From Streptomyces sp. NBC_01451 (lineage in GTDB: Bacteria > Actinomycetota > Actinomycetes > Streptomycetales > Streptomycetaceae): 64,000 bases of DNA. The notes beneath the pieces were generated by a model that saw only the letters and a list, made by a program, of their open reading frames with translations, was not told the origin of the DNA and did not search any database. This document shows, piece after piece, positions 1-14,349 of the stretch. A program made the translations under genes and the position numbers. The DNA is taken from NCBI RefSeq assembly GCF_036227485.1, contig NZ_CP109479.1:10044001-10108000 (forward strand), read 5' to 3'. The first letter of the stretch is position 1, and every line of letters begins with the position of its first letter.

Positions 1-3000
1 TACCGCACCGGGGACCTGGTGCGCCGACGGGCGGGCGGCGACCTGGAGTTCGTCGGACGCGCCGACGACCAGATCAAGATCAACGGACAGCGGGTCGAAC
101 CCGCGGAGGTCGAGGCCGTCCTGGCGTCGGTGCCCGGCGTCGAACAGGCCGTGGTCGTCGTCCACGACTCCGCGACGGGCGCCCGGCAACTCGTCGGCTA
201 TGTGACCGGCACCCCTCGGACCGATCCCCGCGCCCACCTCGCGGCCCTGCTGCCCGCGCACATGGTGCCGGTGAGCGTGCTCCTCCTGCCGTCGATCCCG
301 GTGACCCCCAACGGCAAGACCGACCGCGCCCACCTGCCCGCCCCGGCCCGGCAGGTGAGCGGCCGTACCCCCGCGACCACCACCGAGCTCCTCCTGCACG
401 GCATCGCCGCCGCACTCCTGAACCGTCCCGAACTGGGCGTGGACGACGACCTGTTCGCCCTCGGCGCGGACAGCATCCACGCCATCCAGCTCGTCAGCCG
501 TGCCCGCCGACAGGGCCTGCGCCTCACCCCCCAGGACGTCTTCGACCACCCGACGGTCGCGCGGCTCGCCCTCGCCGCCACAACGGCACCGGCGGCCCCG
601 CCCGTCGAGGACGACCCGGTCGGCGACCTCCCCGGCACACCCATGTCCCGGCGCCTGGCCGAACGCGGCGGCCCCACCACCGGCTACGCCCAGTCCCTCC
701 TCCTCGCCGCCGGGCCGGAACTGACGTACGACAGGCTGTCCGTCGCCCTCCAGCAGGTGCTCGACCGCCACGACGCCCTGCGCATGCGCGGCCGGCACAT
801 CCTGCCCGTGGGCGCCGTACGGGCCGAGGACTGCCTGACCCGCGCCCGGAACGAGGACGTGGCAGGGCAGAAGGAGGCCGCCCGGCGCGCGCTGTCGCCG
901 GACGACGGTGTGATGGTGCGGGCGGTGTGGTTCGACTCCGGCCGGCTGCTGCTCGTGCTCCACCACCTGGTCGTCGACGGCGTGTCCTGGCGCATCCTGC
1001 TGAGCGACCTCACCGAGGCGCTCACCGCCGGGGAGCTGTCCCCGCGCGGGACCTCGCTGCGCCGCTGGGCCGGACACCTCCGTGCCCCCGACCAGGAACT
1101 CCCGCTGTGGACCGACCTGTTGTCGACCCCGGAACCCGTCCTCGGCACCCGCCCCCTCGACCCGGCCAGGGACTGCCACGGCACGGCCCGCTCGGTCACC
1201 GTCACCGTCCCGGCCGACCTCACCGCCACTGTGCTGACCAGCCTGCCGGCCGCCTACCGGGCGACCCCGGACGACATCCTGCTCGCCGCGCTGTCGGCGG
1301 CCGTACAGCGCCACCGGGGTGAGGGACCGGTCCTGGTCGACCTGGAGGGCCACGGCCGCGACCACCTGCCCGACGGCATGGACCTGTCCACCACCGTCGG
1401 CTGGTTCACCCGAATCCACCCGGTGCGCCTGGGCCCCGGCACCGGGACCGGCGCCGACCTGATCAAGCGCACCAAGGAGGAACTGCGGGCGATCCCGCAC
1501 GGCGGTCGCGGTCACGACCTGCTGCGCGACCGGCTCGGCGGACTGCCGACACCCCAGATCTCCTTCAACTACCTGGGCCGCCTGGACGCGACCGACCTCG
1601 GCGGCTGGCAGCTCGCCCACGGCGCCACGGCCGTGGAACTCCTCGCCGACGACGGCCTGGCACTCACCCACACCCTCCAGATCGACGCCCACGTCCGCGA
1701 CGGCGAGCTGACCGCCGAGTGGACCTATCCCGCCGGTGTCCTCACCGAGACCGACGTACGCGCCCTCGCCGAGGCGTGGACGGGAGCCCTCGCCGAACTG
1801 GCCGCGCACACGCGAGGCGGACTCACCGTCTCCGACGTGCCCCTCGTCCGGATCACCCAGGAGGAACTGGACAGGTTCCGCGGTGCCACGGACGTCCTGC
1901 CGCTCTCCCCGCTCCAGGAGGGCCTGCTCTTCCTCGCGCTGTATGAGCCCGACGACCCCTATGTCGGCCAGCTCGTCCTCGACATCGACGGCGGCTTCGA
2001 CCGCGACCGGATGAAGGCCGCCGCAGCGGCGCTGCTGCACCGGCACCCGAACCTGCGCGCCGGCTTCCGCACCCGCCCGACGGGCGCCGCCGTCCAGGTC
2101 GTTCCCGCCGACGTGAAGGTGGCGTGGAAGGAGGAACGGGAGGGGACCGTCCTGGAGGAGTTCCTCGCCCGGGACCGGGCGCGCGGCTTCAGCGTCGTGA
2201 GGCCGCCGCTGATCCGGTTCACCGCGCTCGGCGACCGCCTCGTCGTCACCCACCACCACCTGCTGGTGGACGGCTGGTCGCTGCCGCTGCTGGTACGCGA
2301 ACTGTTCACGCTGTACGGCGGCGGTGAACTGCCCCCGGCCCCCGCCTACCGCGACTACCTGGCCTGGCTCGCCGAGCAGGACCTGGACGCCTCGGCCGAG
2401 GCGGTGCGGGAGCGGCTCGCCGGCCTGGCCGCACCCACCCTAATCGCCCCCGCCGGACACACCCCCGAGGGATACGGCTCCCACGAGGTCGTCCTGCCCG
2501 AGGCGCTGACCGAAGAGCTGACCTCCGTGGCCCGCGCACGCGGGCTCACCCTCAACACCGTCTTCCAGGGCCTGTGGGCACTGCTGCTGCGCGGGCTGAC
2601 CGGACGGGACGACGTCGTGTTCGGCGCGACCCTCTCCGGCCGCCCGCCCGAGCTGCCCGGCGTGGAGTCGACGATCGGGCCGTTCATCAACACCCTCCCG
2701 GCCCGGGTCCGGTTCGAGCGGGACGAGCCGCTGGCGGCGCTGCTGGCCCGGTTGCAGCGGGAGCAGCAGGCGCTGCGGCCGCACCAGCACGCCTCCCTGG
2801 CGCAGGTCACCCGCTCGGCCGGCTTCGAGTCGCTGTTCGACACCATCATCTTCTTCGAGAACTACCCGGCGACCGACGGCATCGAGGCCGGCGGACTGCG
2901 CCTGGCCCACGCGGACCTCGCCGAGCGCACCCATTACACCGTCAGCCTGTACGTCTTCCCCGGCGAGCGGCTGCGGCTGCTGTGGGGCTACCGCAGCAGC

Positions 3001-6000
3001 GTCCTGGGCCCGGAGGCCCTCACACGGCTCGCGGACCGCCTGACCGGGCTGCTCGGCGAGGCGGTGGCCGGACTCGACGTCCCGGTGGGGGAGTGGACCG
3101 CCGTGTCCGAGGAGGACCGGCTGCTGATCATGGGCGACCGCGCCATCGACCTGTCCGACGGCCGGGAGAGCACCGGGCCGGGGCGGGGCGGGGTTCCGCG
3201 CACGCCGCAGGAGGAGATCCTGTGCGGCATCGTCGCCGAGGTCCTCGGCGTCGAGGACGTCGGTGTCGACGACGAGTTCTTCGCGCTGGGCGGCACGTCG
3301 ATCCTGATGATCCGGCTGGTCCACCGCGTGCGCGACGAGTTCGGCGTCGATCTGTCCCTGCGGGACGTGTTCGCCGCCCCCACCGTCGCCGGGGTCGCCG
3401 GGCGGCTGTCGGACATCGGCCCGCAGGCCAAGCGCATCACGGCGGACGAGCGGCCGGCCCGCGTCCCGCTGTCGTTCGCGCAGGAGCGCATGTGGTTCCT
3501 GCAGCGGCTCCAGAGCGGCTCCGGCTCCTACAACGTGCCCATCCAGATCCGGCTCACCGGCCCCCTGGATCCGGACGCGCTCGGCGCCGCGTTCGCCGAC
3601 CTGGTCGCCCGTCACGAGGCGCTGCGCACGCTCTACCGGGAGGACGACGAGGGCCCGTACCAGGTCGTGCTGCCCCCGGACACGCCCTTCGCCATGGAGG
3701 TCGTACGGGACGCCGGCCCCACCCCCGACCTGGCCGCCTCCGCCGGGCGGCCCTTCGACCTGGCCCGTGACCTGCCGATGCGGGCGACGCTCCACCCGAC
3801 CGGCCCGGACACCCACGTACTGCTCTTCGTGGTGCACCACATCGCCACCGACGGCGCCTCGCTGCGCCCGCTGACCGAGGACCTGTCCGCCGCCTACCGC
3901 GCCCGGCTCGGCGGCAGCGCACCCGACTTCGCCGAACTGTCCGTCCAGTACGCGGACTTCGCCGTATGGCAGCGCGACACCCTGGCCGGAGACCTGCCCC
4001 GGCAGATCGACTACTGGAAGCAGAACCTGGACGGGCTGCCGCCCGAGGTCACCTTCCCCGGAGACCGGCCGCGCCCGGCGGTGGCCACACACCGCGGCGA
4101 CCACGTGGAGTTCTCCGTCGCACCGGAGCTCTATCAGCGGGTCCTCGACCTGGCGGGCCGCACCCGCTCCACTCCGTACATGATCCTCCAGGCGGCCGTG
4201 TCGACGCTGCTGACCCGGCTCGGCGCGGGCGAGGACATCCCGCTCGGCGGCATCATCGCCGACCGGCCCGACTCGGTGCTCGACGACGTGGTCGGCGTGT
4301 TCATCAACACCCTCGTCTACCGCTTCGACACCTCCGGCGACCCCCGCTTCGAGGAACTGCTGGACCGCGTCCGCGAAACCGGGCTGGCCGCCTACGCGCA
4401 CCAAGGGGTGCCGTTCGAACGCCTGGTGGAGGAGCTGAACCCGGAGCGGTCCCGGTCCCGGGCCGCCTTCTTCCAGGTGATGCTGGCCTGGCTGGACCTC
4501 ACCGAGGCCCGGATCGACCTGCCCGGCGTGCGCGCCGAACCCGGACCGGTGACCAGCGGTACCTCCAAGTTCGACGTGCACTTCGACTGCCATGTCGAGG
4601 GCGACGGGCTGCTGTGCCGCCTGGAGTACACGACCGACCTGTACGACCGGCGCACGGCCGAGAGCTTCGCGGCCCGCTTCGTCCGTGTCCTGGAGACCGT
4701 CACCGCCGACCCGGCGCTGCGGCTGTCCCAGGTCGACGTGCTCGACGCCGACGAACGCGCCCTGGTGCTGGAGGGCTGGAACGACACCGCCGTACGGTTC
4801 GACGACCAGATGCCGGTGGTGGAACTGTTCGAGAGGCACGCGGCCCGGCACCCGGACGCCGAAGCCGTCCGCTTCGAGGAAGAGCGATTCACCTACGGCG
4901 AGTTCAACACCCGGGTGAACCGGCTCGCCCACGCGCTGCGCGAGCGGGGTGTCGGGCCCGAGTCACGGGTCGCCGTGCTGCTGCCGCGCTCGGTCGACCT
5001 GATGGTGGCCCTGTGGGCGGTGCTCAAGGCGGGCGCCGCGTACGTGCCCATCGACACCGGCTACCCGGCCGACCGGATCGCGTACATCCTCGCCGACTCC
5101 GCCGCCCGGCTGCTGATCTCCGACCGGGACGTCGACGGCTTCGAGCGGATCACCCCCGACGCCGGAGAGCCCGCGGAGAACCCGGGGGTGACGGCCCGCG
5201 GCGACAACTCCGCGTACGTCATCTACACCTCGGGCTCCACCGGCCGCCCCAAGGGCACCGTCAACACGTACGCGGGCATGGCGAACCGCCTGTACTGGAT
5301 GCAGCGCGACCACCGGCTCGCCGCCGGGGAACGGGTGCTGCAGTCCACTGCGGTCAGCTTCGACGTGTCGGTGTGGGAGGTCTTCTGGACCCTCATGTAC
5401 GGCGGCACCCTCGTCGTGGCCCGCCCCGAGGCCCACCGCGACCCGCTCCAGCTGGAGCGGCTGATGCGGGAGGACTCCGTGGCCGTCGTCCACCTCAGCG
5501 CGTCCATGCTCGGCGCCTATCTCGCCGAGACCCGGCTGCCGGGCTCCGTACGTCTGGTCGTCTCCGGCGACGAGGCCCTGCCCGCCGAGCTGGTCCGCCG
5601 CTTCCACGAGCACGCGGAGAACAAGGCCGCCGTGCTTCTCAACGCCTACGGTCCCACCGAGGCCGCCGTCGACGTCACCGCCTGGGTCGCGCCGCCCGGC
5701 ACCGAGACCGTGCTGATCGGCGGGCCCGTCGCCAACACCCGCGCCTACGTGCTCGACGCGACACTGGCGCCGGTCGCCCCCGGGGCACCCGGCGAACTGT
5801 ACGTCGAGGGCGTCCAGTTGGCCCGCGGCTACCTGGACCGGCCCGCTCTGACCGCCGAACGGTTCGTCGCCAGCCCGTACGGACCGCCCGGGTCGGTGAT
5901 GTACCGCACCGGGGACGTGGTGCGCTGGACGGTGGACGGCGAACTGGAGTACTTCGGCCGCGCCGACAACCAGGTCAAGCTGCGCGGCCTGCGCGTCGAA

Positions 6001-9000
6001 CTCGGCGAGATCGAGGACGCGCTGGCCGACCACCCGGCCGTCGCCCAGGCCGCCGCGGCCGTGCACGGGCAGTGGCTCGTCGGATACGTCGTGCCCGCGG
6101 CCCAAGGTGTCCCGGTCGACGCCGAAGAACTGCGCGACCGGCTCACGGCACGGCTGCCGGAGTACATGGTCCCGGCCCAGATCGTCGAGCTGGACACCAT
6201 GCCGCTCACCCCGAACGGCAAGCTCGACCGCAGGGCACTGCCCGTCCCGGAGCAGACCCACGCCTCCGGGCGCGGGCCGCGCACCCCGCAGGAGGAGATC
6301 CTGTGCGGGCTGTTCGCCGAGGTGCTCCAGGTGGGCGAGGTCTCCATCGACGACGACTTCTTCGCGCTCGGCGGCCACTCCCTGCTGGTGACCCGGCTGG
6401 CCGGCCGTATCCGGGCCGCGCTGGACGTCGACCTCGAACTGTCGGTGCTGTTCGAGGCGACGACAGTGGCGAAGCTCGCGTCCCGGCTCGCCGGGAGCGG
6501 ACCGCGCCGCGGCGGCGTCACCGCACAGCCGCGTGAGGGGCGCCTGCCGCTGTCGTACGCCCAGGAACGGCTGTGGTTCCTGCACCGCTTCGAGGGCCCG
6601 TCCGCGACGTACAACCTGCCCGTCGCGCTGCGGCTGACCGGTGACCTCGACGTGGCCGCGCTCACCGCCGCCCTGGACGACCTGGCCCTGCGGCACGAGG
6701 CACTGCGTACGGTCTTCGCCGAGGACGAGCACGGCCCCCACCAGGTGGTCCTGCCTTCCGTGCCGCCGATGACCGTCGTCCGCGTCGACGAGGGCGTCCT
6801 CGAAGAGCGCGTCGCCGACGCGGTCCGCACTCCCTTCGATCTCTCCGTCCAACCCCCGTGGCGCGCCACCCTGTTCGACCTCGGCGCGGGCGAGCACGTG
6901 CTGCTCCTCGTCCTGCACCACATCGCCGGCGACGGCGCCTCCATGGCCCCGCTCGCCCGCGACCTCGCCACCGCGTACGCGGCCCGGAGCCGGGAAGAGG
7001 AGCCCACCTGGGCGCAACTGCCCGTGCAGTACGCCGACTTCGCGCTCTGGCAGCGGCGCTCGCTGGGTGAGGCAGACGACCCGGACAGCGCCCTGTCCCG
7101 TCAGCTCGACCACTGGCGGACGACGCTCACCGGGCTGCCCGAGCAGATGGAGCTGCCCTTCGACCGGCCCCGGCCCGCTGTGCCCACCCACCGCGGCGAC
7201 ACCGTGCCCTTCACGGTCGCGCCCGAGGTCCACGAGGCCCTCGTCCGGCTCGCCCGCGAACACCACACGACGGTCTTCATGGTTGTACACGCGGCTCTGG
7301 CCACCCTGTTGCACCGGCTCGGCGCGGGCGACGACATCGTGATCGGCTCACCGGTGGCGGGCCGCACGGACGACGCCCTGACACCCCTGGTCGGCTTCTT
7401 CGCCAACAACCTCGTCCTGCGCACCGACCTGACCGGCGACCCCGGCTTCACCGAGGTGCTGCGCCGGGTGCGGGCCGCCGACCTGGCCGCCTACGCGCAC
7501 CAGGACGTGCCGTTCGAGCGGGTCGTGGAGGTGGTCAACCCGGCGCGCTCCACCGCCCGGCACCCGCTGTTCCAGACCGGCCTCAACTTCAACAACGCCG
7601 ACCAGCAGGCCGCCCTCGACCTCGCCGTCGACCTGCCCGGCCTCACCGCGCGCGTGCGGCCGGTCGCCTCGCCCGCCGCCAAGTTCGACCTGTCGTTCTT
7701 CCTCACCGAGCGGCCCGAGGGCGGGGTGCACGGGCTCCTGGAGTTCGCCACCGACCTGTTCGACCGCGACTCCGCCGCCCGCATCGCCGAGCGCTTCACC
7801 CGCCTGCTCACCGCCGTCACCGCCGAACCCGGCCGCCCCGTCGGGGAGTTCGACGTCGTGGAAGCGGACGAGCGGCGACTGCTGCTCACCGAGTGGAACT
7901 CCACCGACCACGCGGTGCCGTCCCGGACCCTCACCGAACTGGTCGAGGCCCAGGCCGCCCGCACCCCGGACGAGCCCGCCGTCGTCTTCGGCGACACGGA
8001 ACTGTCGTACGCCGAACTCGACGATCGCGCCGACCGGTTGGCCCGGCACCTGATCGGCCTGGGGGCCGGTCCGGAGCGCTACGTCGCCGTGCTGATGCCG
8101 GTGTCCGAACACATCCCGGTGACGCTGCTCGCCGCCCTGAAGACCGGCGCCGGCTATCTGCCGCTCGACCCGGCCCACCCGGCCGACCGGCTCGCCTTCA
8201 TGCTGGCGGACATCGCGCCGGTCGCCGTGGTCACCACGGCCGAACTGGCCGCGGCCGTCCACTCGTCGACGGATGCCCCGGTCGTGCTCACGGACGATCC
8301 CGCGATCGCGGAGCGGGCGGCCGGCCCGCTCACCGCTGTCGTCCGGCGGCCCGAACACGCCGCGTTCGTCATCTTCACCTCGGGCTCCACCGGCCGGCCC
8401 AAGGCGGTCGTCGTCGAACACCGCTCGCTGGTCGCCTATCTGGCGTGGGCGACCCACGAGTACGAGAGCCTGCGCCGACGCGTCCTGGTGCACTCGCCGG
8501 TCTCCTTCGACCTCACCGCGACCGGCATGTTCGGCCCGCTGATCTCCGGCGGCACCGTCGAACTGGTCGGCTGGAACGCGAGCGGCCCCGACCCCGACGC
8601 GCGCGTCACCCGGCCCGACTTCGTCAAGGCCACCCCCAGCCATCTGCACCTGCTGGGCGTGGTCCCCGAGGAGTACTCACCGGGCGGACAGCTCGTCCTG
8701 GGCGGCGAGTCCCTCCTCGGCGACGTGCTGGACGCCTGGCGCACCCGGCACCCAGGAGTGACCGTCCTCAACGAGTACGGCCCGACCGAGACGACCATCG
8801 GCTGCAGCCTGTTCCGCATCGAACCCGGCGACCCCGTCCCGCCCGGCGTCATCACCATCGGCACCCCTGCCTGGAACACGCAGATGTACGTGCTGGACGC
8901 GCTGCTGCGCCCGGCACCCGTCGGCACCGCCGGCGAACTGTACGTCGCGGGCGACCTGGTCACCCGCGGCTACCACGGCCGCCCCGGCCTGACCGCCGGA

Positions 9001-12000
9001 CGGTTCGTCGCCAGTCCGTTCGGCCCGCCCGGGTCCCGGATGTACCGCACGGGCGACCTGGCCCGCTGGACGGCCGCCGGGCGGCTGGAGTTCGTCAGCC
9101 GCGTGGACGACCAGGTGAAGATCCGCGGATTCCGCATCGAACTCGGCGAGGTGGAGGCCGTCCTCACGGCCCGGCCGGGCATCGACGCCGCCGCCGTGGT
9201 CGTCCGCGAGGACGCCCCCGGCGACAAGCGCCTCGTCGCCTACGTCGTACCGGAACAGGGCCACCCGGCGGACCTGGCCGCTCTGCGCGCCGCAGCGGCG
9301 CGGGTCCTGCCCGACTACATGGTCCCGGCCGCGTTCGTCGTGCTGGAGACCCTGCCCCTGACCGCCAACGGCAAGATCGCCCGCAGGGCGCTGCCCGCGC
9401 CCGGTCGCACCGCCGAGAGGCCGGGCAGGCCACCCGCCGAGGGCACGGAACGCCGGGTGGCAGACCTCTTCGCCACCGTCCTCGGAGTGCCCGAGGTCGG
9501 CGCAGACGACGACTTCTTCCGCCTCGGCGGCCACTCCCTGCTCGTCGCCCGGCTGGTCAACCGGATCCGGGTCGGCCTCGGAGTGGAGCTGTCCGTCCGG
9601 GAGGTCTTCGAACACGCGACCGTCGCCGGCCTCGCGGAACTGCTGTCGGACCGCCCGACGCAGACCCCCTTCCGGCCCCCGCTCGTCCGGCGCGAACGGC
9701 CCGAGTTGGTACCCCTGTCGGCGGCCCAGCGCCGGATGTGGTTCCTCGACCGGCTCGACGGCCCCTCGCAGACGTACACCATCCCCGTCGTCCTCAGGAT
9801 GGCCGGCACCCTCGACCCGGACGCCCTGCGGGCCGCCTTCGGCGACCTGGTGAGTCGCCACGAAGTGCTGCGCACGGTCATCGCCGAGGCACCCCAGGGG
9901 CCGCACCAGGTCGTCGTCGACACGCAGCCGCGCTTCACGGTCCGCTCGTTCGACCCGGCCGACTTCGACGCGGGGGTGGCGGAGGCCGCCCGGACGCCGT
10001 TCTCCCTGGACCACCAACTGCCGATCCGGGCTGCGCTGTTCACCGACGGGGCACGTGAACACGTCCTGCTCCTGCTCCTGCACCACATCGCGGGTGACGG
10101 TGGGTCCATGCGGCCCCTCGCCGAAGACCTCTCCACGGCCTACGCCGCCCGCCTCGCCGGCCGCGCCCCCGACTGGGCTCCGCTGCCCGTGCAGTACGCC
10201 GACTACGCGCTGTGGGAGCGGGAACTGCCCGCAGAACGGCTCGACTTCTGGACGAGGGAGCTGGCCGGGATCCCCGACCAGCTCGAACTGCCCGCCGACC
10301 GGCCCCGGCCCGCCGTCGCGTCCCGGCGCGGGGGAGCGGTGCCCTTCACGGTGCCTGCCGGACTGCGCCGCCAGGTCGACGCGCTCGGCCGCGACCGGGG
10401 CGCCAGCGCCTTCATGGTGCTGCACGCCACACTCGTCACCCTGCTGACCCGGCTGGGCGCCGGCGACGACATCGTGATCGGAACGCCCGTGGAGGGCCGC
10501 CCGGACACCGCGCTCGAAAACCTCGTCGGGCTGTTCGCCAACACGCTGGTGCTGCGCGCCGACACCTCCGGCGACCCCACGTTCGAGGAACTCCTCGACC
10601 GGGTACGAGCGACGGACGTGACGGCGTACGACCACTCCGACGTTCCGTTCGAGCAACTGGTCGAGGCCCTCAACCCGGCGCGCTCCCGCTCCCGGCACCC
10701 CCTGTTCCAGGTCATGCTGACGGTCAATCAGGAGACGGTCGCACCCACGCTGCCCGGACTTGAGGTGACCGTCGAAGACCTGCACGGCGACCTCGCCAAG
10801 TTCGACCTGTCGCTGACGCTCACCGAGAGCGGCGAGGGCGGCTGGTCCGGATCGGTCGAGTACGCCTCGGACCTGTTCGACCGCGCCACCGCCGAGGACG
10901 TCGCCACCCGCTATCTGCGTCTCCTGGACGAGGTGACGACCGACCCGGCCCGTCCCCTGCACGCCCTGTCCGTGCTCACTCCCGCAGAACACGAGGAGCT
11001 GGTCGTCCGGCGCAACGAAACCACCCCGCCGCTGCCGCAGGCGTCGCTGCCGGAGATGTTCGAGGCACAGGTGGCGCGCACCCCGCACGCCGTGGCCGTC
11101 GTCGCGGACGACACGGAGCTGACGTACGACGAGCTGAACCGCCGAGCCGACCGGCTCGCCCGGCACCTGACCGGGCTCGGGGCCGGACCGGAGACGGTCG
11201 TCGCGGTGGTGCTGCCGCGCCGCCCGGACGTGGTCGTGGCGCTGCTCGCGGTCCTGAAGACCGGGGCGGCCTATCTGCCGGTCGACCCCGCCGACCCGCG
11301 GGCGCGGATCGACGCTCTGATCGCCGACGCGGGCGCCACGATCGTGCTCACCGAGGACACGCTCAGCACCGCTGAGGACACCCTCGCGGACGGTGCCCCG
11401 GGCGTCCGGGTCCACCCCCACCAGGCCGCCTACCTGATCCACACCTCCGGATCGACCGGCCGCCCGAAGGCAGTGGTCGTCGAACACGGGTCGCTCGCCG
11501 CCTATCTGAACGAGGCCGCGGTGATGTACCCGGCCGCGTCCGGCGAGTCCCTGGTGCACACCTCCCTCGCCTTCGACATGCCGGTGACCACGCTGTTCAC
11601 GCCGCTGGTCACGGGTGGCCGGGTGCGGTTCGGCGAACTGGACGAGGACACGCCGACCCCCGGCCTGCTCAAGGTCACCCCGAGCCATCTGCGGCTGCTG
11701 GCGTCGCTGCCCGACCGCGTCAGCGACGCCCGGAACCTGGTCATCGGCGGCGAGGCACTCGACGGCACCGCCCTCCAGACGTGGCGCGAGCGGCACCCCG
11801 AAGCCGTGGTGATCAACGAGTACGGCCCCACGGAGGCGACGGTCGGCTGTGTCGTGCACCGGCTCGAACCGCACGACGCGCTGGGGGCGGGGCCGGTGCC
11901 CATCGGCCGCCCCATCGGAGGCGCCCGCGTGTACGTCCTCGACGAGCGTCTCCAGCCCGTCCCCGACGGTGTGTGGGGCGAGCTGTACCTCGCCGGCGCC

Positions 12001-13914
12001 GGACTCGCCCGCGGCTACGCCGGACGGCCCGGCCAGAGTGCCGAGCGCTTCGTCGCCGACCCGTACGGCTCGCCCGGCACCCGGATGTACCGGGTGGGCG
12101 ACCGGGCCCGCTGGAACCGCGCAGGGGTGCTGGAGTACGCCGGACGCGTGGACGGCCAGGTCAAGATCCGGGGATACCGGATCGAGCCAGGTGAGATCGA
12201 GGCCGCGCTGACCGCGCTCGACGGGGTCGCGCGAGCCGCCGTCATCGCGCGCGAGGACCGTCCCGGCGACCAACGGCTGGTGGCGTACCTCGTGACCGAA
12301 ACACCGCTGGCCGCCGATGAGTTGAAGGTCCGGCTCGCCACCGTCCTGCCCGCTCACCTCGTACCGTCCGCGTTCGTCGACATCGACGCGATCCCGCTGA
12401 ACGCCAACGGCAAACTGGACCGCAGGGCACTGCCCGCCCCGCCGGACACCGCCGCCGGCACCGGCCGGGCGCCGCGGACCGAACGGGAGGCCCTGCTGTG
12501 CGGGCTGTTCGCCGAGGCGCTGGGCGTGCCCGAGGTCTCCGCCGACGACGACTTCTTCGCGCTGGGAGGCCACTCCCTGCTCGCCGTCCGCCTGGCCGAC
12601 CGCATCGGTGAGACGCTGGCGGTCCGCTTCAGCCTGTCGGCGCTACTCGAAGCACCCACCCCGGCGGGACTGGCCCGCCACCTCACGGAGGGCGGCCCGC
12701 ACGCTTCGTCGTGGGTGCCGGACTCGGAAGCCGAGCTGAGTCCCGCCCTGCGCTTCACGTCCGGCACATCTCCCCTCGGCCCTCCCGACGTGCGGCATGC
12801 CGACCCGCACGCAGGTGTTCCTCAAGAGATCCTGCTGACCGGGGCCACGGGGTTCGTCGGCGCCTTCCTCCTGACCGAGCTGCTGCACCGCACATCGGCG
12901 CGCGTGCACTGCCTCGTCCGTGCGCGGACCGACGCCGAGGCGGGCGAACGGCTGACCGGGGCGCTGCGCCGCTACGGCATCGACCTCGGGCCGACGCCGG
13001 ATCCGCGGCTGAATGTCGTCCGGGGGGACCTGGCGGCAGTCGACCTCGGCCTCGAACCCGCGGACTGGGCGAGGCTGCGCGAACGGGTCGACACGATCGT
13101 CCACAGCGGCGCACACGTCCATCACCTCTCGCCGTACACCCGGCTGAAACCGGCCAACGTGGAGGGCACCCGGACCCTGCTGCGCCTGGCCGCCGAAGGC
13201 CGGCCGAAAGCGATTCACCACCTCTCCACCCTGGGTGTGTTCACCCTCGGCCAGGACTCCCGGCTGGTCACGGAGGATTCATCGACCGACGGTGAGAAAC
13301 ACCCGTTCGGAAACGGGTACGCGGCGAGCAAATGGGTCGCCGACCGGCTCGTGGAGCGTGCCTTCGAACGGGGCGCCGCCGGCTCCGTCCACCGGCTCGG
13401 CCGCATCTGGGCGCACACCTCGACCGGCGCGGTCAGTCCGGACGACATGTTCTCCCGACTGCTCACCAGTTGCGCCGCGCTCGGCTGCCATCCGGTCGGA
13501 CCGGATCTGGAGGAAGCTCTGCTCCCCGTCGATGTCCTGGCCCGCGCCGTCGTGGGGCTGATCCTGACCGGGACGGGAACGGGCTGTGCGCACCACCTCC
13601 ACCACCCGCGAAGGGTCGGAGCCGATGTCTTCATGAGCGGCTACGGCCGCAGGCACGGGACGGTCTCCGAAGCGGTCCCGCTCACCGAGTGGCTGCACCG
13701 CCTGCGGCGCGCCGGCGAACGGGGACAGAACCTGCCGATCCTGCCCTACCGGGCGTACCTCGAAGAGCACGCGAGGAACACGCCGGACCCACGGCGGCCG
13801 ACCCTGGAGTTCGAGAACGACAGGACGCTCCAGCGCCTGCGGGATCTGGCGGTCGCGATCCCGGACATCGACGAGGCAGCGATCTCCCGCTACTGGGACT
13901 TCGTCGAACGGTGA
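1..13914 (+). CDS. Non-ribosomal peptide synthetase with terminal reductase, 5' end outside window
   Basis: Multimodular NRPS that builds and reductively releases a peptide. The frame is open from base 1, where YRTGDLV is the A8 motif of an adenylation domain, so the true start lies upstream. Approximate domains in bases: A1 tail to 330; T1 360-590 (GADSIHAIQ); E 620-1850 (HHLVVDG); C 1880-3110 (HHHLLVDG); T2 3190-3410 directly after C with no A domain; C 3460-4740; A2 4800-6250; T 6270-6490; C 6540-7870; A3 7920-9400; T 9420-9650; C 9700-10980; A4 11030-12440; T 12470-12690; reductase 12820-13900 (TGATGFVG and YAASKW). Specificity residues read by eye against GrsA: A2 DVWHVSAVDK (Ser-like), A3 DLTKVGEIGK and A4 DMTKVGEVGK (both Asn-like). 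The E domain implies a D-residue at module 1. The reductase implies an aldehyde or alcohol product. MbtH and two tailoring enzymes follow in the same direction. The family assignment is certain; the substrates are inferred. Confidence 0.97.
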   Translation, partial: YRTGDLVRRRAGGDLEFVGRADDQIKINGQRVEPAEVEAVLASVPGVEQAVVVVHDSATGARQLVGYVTGTPRTDPRAHLAALLPAHMVPVSVLLLPSIPVTPNGKTDRAHLPAPARQVSGRTPATTTELLLHGIAAALLNRPELGVDDDLFALGADSIHAIQLVSRARRQGLRLTPQDVFDHPTVARLALAATTAPAAPPVEDDPVGDLPGTPMSRRLAERGGPTTGYAQSLLLAAGPELTYDRLSVALQQVLDRHDALRMRGRHILPVGAVRAEDCLTRARNEDVAGQKEAARRALSPDDGVMVRAVWFDSGRLLLVLHHLVVDGVSWRILLSDLTEALTAGELSPRGTSLRRWAGHLRAPDQELPLWTDLLSTPEPVLGTRPLDPARDCHGTARSVTVTVPADLTATVLTSLPAAYRATPDDILLAALSAAVQRHRGEGPVLVDLEGHGRDHLPDGMDLSTTVGWFTRIHPVRLGPGTGTGADLIKRTKEELRAIPHGGRGHDLLRDRLGGLPTPQISFNYLGRLDATDLGGWQLAHGATAVELLADDGLALTHTLQIDAHVRDGELTAEWTYPAGVLTETDVRALAEAWTGALAELAAHTRGGLTVSDVPLVRITQEELDRFRGATDVLPLSPLQEGLLFLALYEPDDPYVGQLVLDIDGGFDRDRMKAAAAALLHRHPNLRAGFRTRPTGAAVQVVPADVKVAWKEEREGTVLEEFLARDRARGFSVVRPPLIRFTALGDRLVVTHHHLLVDGWSLPLLVRELFTLYGGGELPPAPAYRDYLAWLAEQDLDASAEAVRERLAGLAAPTLIAPAGHTPEGYGSHEVVLPEALTEELTSVARARGLTLNTVFQGLWALLLRGLTGRDDVVFGATLSGRPPELPGVESTIGPFINTLPARVRFERDEPLAALLARLQREQQALRPHQHASLAQVTRSAGFESLFDTIIFFENYPATDGIEAGGLRLAHADLAERTHYTVSLYVFPGERLRLLWGYRSSVLGPEALTRLADRLTGLLGEAVAGLDVPVGEWTAVSEEDRLLIMGDRAIDLSDGRESTGPGRGGVPRTPQEEILCGIVAEVLGVEDVGVDDEFFALGGTSILMIRLVHRVRDEFGVDLSLRDVFAAPTVAGVAGRLSDIGPQAKRITADERPARVPLSFAQERMWFLQRLQSGSGSYNVPIQIRLTGPLDPDALGAAFADLVARHEALRTLYREDDEGPYQVVLPPDTPFAMEVVRDAGPTPDLAASAGRPFDLARDLPMRATLHPTGPDTHVLLFVVHHIATDGASLRPLTEDLSAAYRARLGGSAPDFAELSVQYADFAVWQRDTLAGDLPRQIDYWKQNLDGLPPEVTFPGDRPRPAVATHRGDHVEFSVAPELYQRVLDLAGRTRSTPYMILQAAVSTLLTRLGAGEDIPLGGIIADRPDSVLDDVVGVFINTLVYRFDTSGDPRFEELLDRVRETGLAAYAHQGVPFERLVEELNPERSRSRAAFFQVMLAWLDLTEARIDLPGVRAEPGPVTSGTSKFDVHFDCHVEGDGLLCRLEYTTDLYDRRTAESFAARFVRVLETVTADPALRLSQVDVLDADERALVLEGWNDTAVRFDDQMPVVELFERHAARHPDAEAVRFEEERFTYGEFNTRVNRLAHALRERGVGPESRVAVLLPRSVDLMVALWAVLKAGAAYVPIDTGYPADRIAYILADSAARLLISDRDVDGFERITPDAGEPAENPGVTARGDNSAYVIYTSGSTGRPKGTVNTYAGMANRLYWMQRDHRLAAGERVLQSTAVSFDVSVWEVFWTLMYGGTLVVARPEAHRDPLQLERLMREDSVAVVHLSASMLGAYLAETRLPGSVRLVVSGDEALPAELVRRFHEHAENKAAVLLNAYGPTEAAVDVTAWVAPPGTETVLIGGPVANTRAYVLDATLAPVAPGAPGELYVEGVQLARGYLDRPALTAERFVASPYGPPGSVMYRTGDVVRWTVDGELEYFGRADNQVKLRGLRVELGEIEDALADHPAVAQAAAAVHGQWLVGYVVPAAQGVPVDAEELRDRLTARLPEYMVPAQIVELDTMPLTPNGKLDRRALPVPEQTHASGRGPRTPQEEILCGLFAEVLQVGEVSIDDDFFALGGHSLLVTRLAGRIRAALDVDLELSVLFEATTVAKLASRLAGSGPRRGGVTAQPREGRLPLSYAQERLWFLHRFEGPSATYNLPVALRLTGDLDVAALTAALDDLALRHEALRTVFAEDEHGPHQVVLPSVPPMTVVRVDEGVLEERVADAVRTPFDLSVQPPWRATLFDLGAGEHVLLLVLHHIAGDGASMAPLARDLATAYAARSREEEPTWAQLPVQYADFALWQRRSLGEADDPDSALSRQLDHWRTTLTGLPEQMELPFDRPRPAVPTHRGDTVPFTVAPEVHEALVRLAREHHTTVFMVVHAALATLLHRLGAGDDIVIGSPVAGRTDDALTPLVGFFANNLVLRTDLTGDPGFTEVLRRVRAADLAAYAHQDVPFERVVEVVNPARSTARHPLFQTGLNFNNADQQAALDLAVDLPGLTARVRPVASPAAKFDLSFFLTERPEGGVHGLLEFATDLFDRDSAARIAERFTRLLTAVTAEPGRPVGEFDVVEADERRLLLTEWNSTDHAVPSRTLTELVEAQAARTPDEPAVVFGDTELSYAELDDRADRLARHLIGLGAGPERYVAVLMPVSEHIPVTLLAALKTGAGYLPLDPAHPADRLAFMLADIAPVAVVTTAELAAAVHSSTDAPVVLTDDPAIAERAAGPLTAVVRRPEHAAFVIFTSGSTGRPKAVVVEHRSLVAYLAWATHEYESLRRRVLVHSPVSFDLTATGMFGPLISGGTVELVGWNASGPDPDARVTRPDFVKATPSHLHLLGVVPEEYSPGGQLVLGGESLLGDVLDAWRTRHPGVTVLNEYGPTETTIGCSLFRIEPGDPVPPGVITIGTPAWNTQMYVLDALLRPAPVGTAGELYVAGDLVTRGYHGRPGLTAGRFVASPFGPPGSRMYRTGDLARWTAAGRLEFVSRVDDQVKIRGFRIELGEVEAVLTARPGIDAAAVVVREDAPGDKRLVAYVVPEQGHPADLAALRAAAARVLPDYMVPAAFVVLETLPLTANGKIARRALPAPGRTAERPGRPPAEGTERRVADLFATVLGVPEVGADDDFFRLGGHSLLVARLVNRIRVGLGVELSVREVFEHATVAGLAELLSDRPTQTPFRPPLVRRERPELVPLSAAQRRMWFLDRLDGPSQTYTIPVVLRMAGTLDPDALRAAFGDLVSRHEVLRTVIAEAPQGPHQVVVDTQPRFTVRSFDPADFDAGVAEAARTPFSLDHQLPIRAALFTDGAREHVLLLLLHHIAGDGGSMRPLAEDLSTAYAARLAGRAPDWAPLPVQYADYALWERELPAERLDFWTRELAGIPDQLELPADRPRPAVASRRGGAVPFTVPAGLRRQVDALGRDRGASAFMVLHATLVTLLTRLGAGDDIVIGTPVEGRPDTALENLVGLFANTLVLRADTSGDPTFEELLDRVRATDVTAYDHSDVPFEQLVEALNPARSRSRHPLFQVMLTVNQETVAPTLPGLEVTVEDLHGDLAKFDLSLTLTESGEGGWSGSVEYASDLFDRATAEDVATRYLRLLDEVTTDPARPLHALSVLTPAEHEELVVRRNETTPPLPQASLPEMFEAQVARTPHAVAVVADDTELTYDELNRRADRLARHLTGLGAGPETVVAVVLPRRPDVVVALLAVLKTGAAYLPVDPADPRARIDALIADAGATIVLTEDTLSTAEDTLADGAPGVRVHPHQAAYLIHTSGSTGRPKAVVVEHGSLAAYLNEAAVMYPAASGESLVHTSLAFDMPVTTLFTPLVTGGRVRFGELDEDTPTPGLLKVTPSHLRLLASLPDRVSDARNLVIGGEALDGTALQTWRERHPEAVVINEYGPTEATVGCVVHRLEPHDALGAGPVPIGRPIGGARVYVLDERLQPVPDGVWGELYLAGAGLARGYAGRPGQSAERFVADPYGSPGTRMYRVGDRARWNRAGVLEYAGRVDGQVKIRGYRIEPGEIEAALTALDGVARAAVIAREDRPGDQRLVAYLVTETPLAADELKVRLATVLPAHLVPSAFVDIDAIPLNANGKLDRRALPAPPDTAAGTGRAPRTEREALLCGLFAEALGVPEVSADDDFFALGGHSLLAVRLADRIGETLAVRFSLSALLEAPTPAGLARHLTEGGPHASSWVPDSEAELSPALRFTSGTSPLGPPDVRHADPHAGVPQEILLTGATGFVGAFLLTELLHRTSARVHCLVRARTDAEAGERLTGALRRYGIDLGPTPDPRLNVVRGDLAAVDLGLEPADWARLRERVDTIVHSGAHVHHLSPYTRLKPANVEGTRTLLRLAAEGRPKAIHHLSTLGVFTLGQDSRLVTEDSSTDGEKHPFGNGYAASKWVADRLVERAFERGAAGSVHRLGRIWAHTSTGAVSPDDMFSRLLTSCAALGCHPVGPDLEEALLPVDVLARAVVGLILTGTGTGCAHHLHHPRRVGADVFMSGYGRRHGTVSEAVPLTEWLHRLRRAGERGQNLPILPYRAYLEEHARNTPDPRRPTLEFENDRTLQRLRDLAVAIPDIDEAAISRYWDFVER

Positions 13915-14107
13915 GGCGAGCCGCACGAACCGACCTCCGTGGCCCGGCTTCCTCCGAGCATCCCTCCGCCACTCGAACCGTCCGTCGGCCGGCGCGAGTT
14001 CCTGATGAGCGGCCACACCACCCGGACCACCGGCCAAAACCGTGGCCCGACCTCCCACACCGGCAGGCGAAGCGCCTCCCGGCTCCCGAAAGGACCACCG
14101 ACCCGAC

Positions 14108-14317
14108 ATGACCAACCCCTTCGAGAACCCCGACGGCGCCTACCGGGTCCTGACCAACGACGAAGGCCAGCACTCGCTGTGGCCCGACTTCATCGCCGTT
14201 CCCTCCGGCTGGACAACCGTCTTCGGCCCGGACAGCCGCACTGCCTGCCTGGAATACGTCGAGCGCGAGTGGACCGACCTGCGCCCCAAGAGCCTCGTCC
14301 GGGCCATGGGCGAGTGA
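14108..14317 (+). CDS. MbtH-family NRPS chaperone
   Basis: A 69-residue protein with the MbtH signature: NPF near the start, then SLWP at about 22-25, GW at about 31-32 and the conserved W..LRP near the C-terminus. MbtH proteins bind adenylation domains and are needed for their folding or activity. Length is normal for the family. I chose the ATG at 14108 because the protein aligns from MTNPFEN; an in-frame start 66 bases upstream would add an unrelated leader. It sits about 190 bases after the NRPS and 33 bases before the oxygenase, so it is probably cotranscribed with them. Confidence 0.95.
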   Translation: MTNPFENPDGAYRVLTNDEGQHSLWPDFIAVPSGWTTVFGPDSRTACLEYVEREWTDLRPKSLVRAMGE

Positions 14318-14349
14318 AGCGGACGCAGCGGACGAAAGGGAACACACAC

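Noticed and set aside
8677..12573. Open frame of 1,298 codons on the minus strand inside the NRPS
   Set aside because: It is antisense to conserved NRPS domains, has Gly/Val/Arg-rich composition without domains, and follows from the strong GC bias. The same holds for the long minus frames at 2440-4932, 4963-7314 and 7348-8649.
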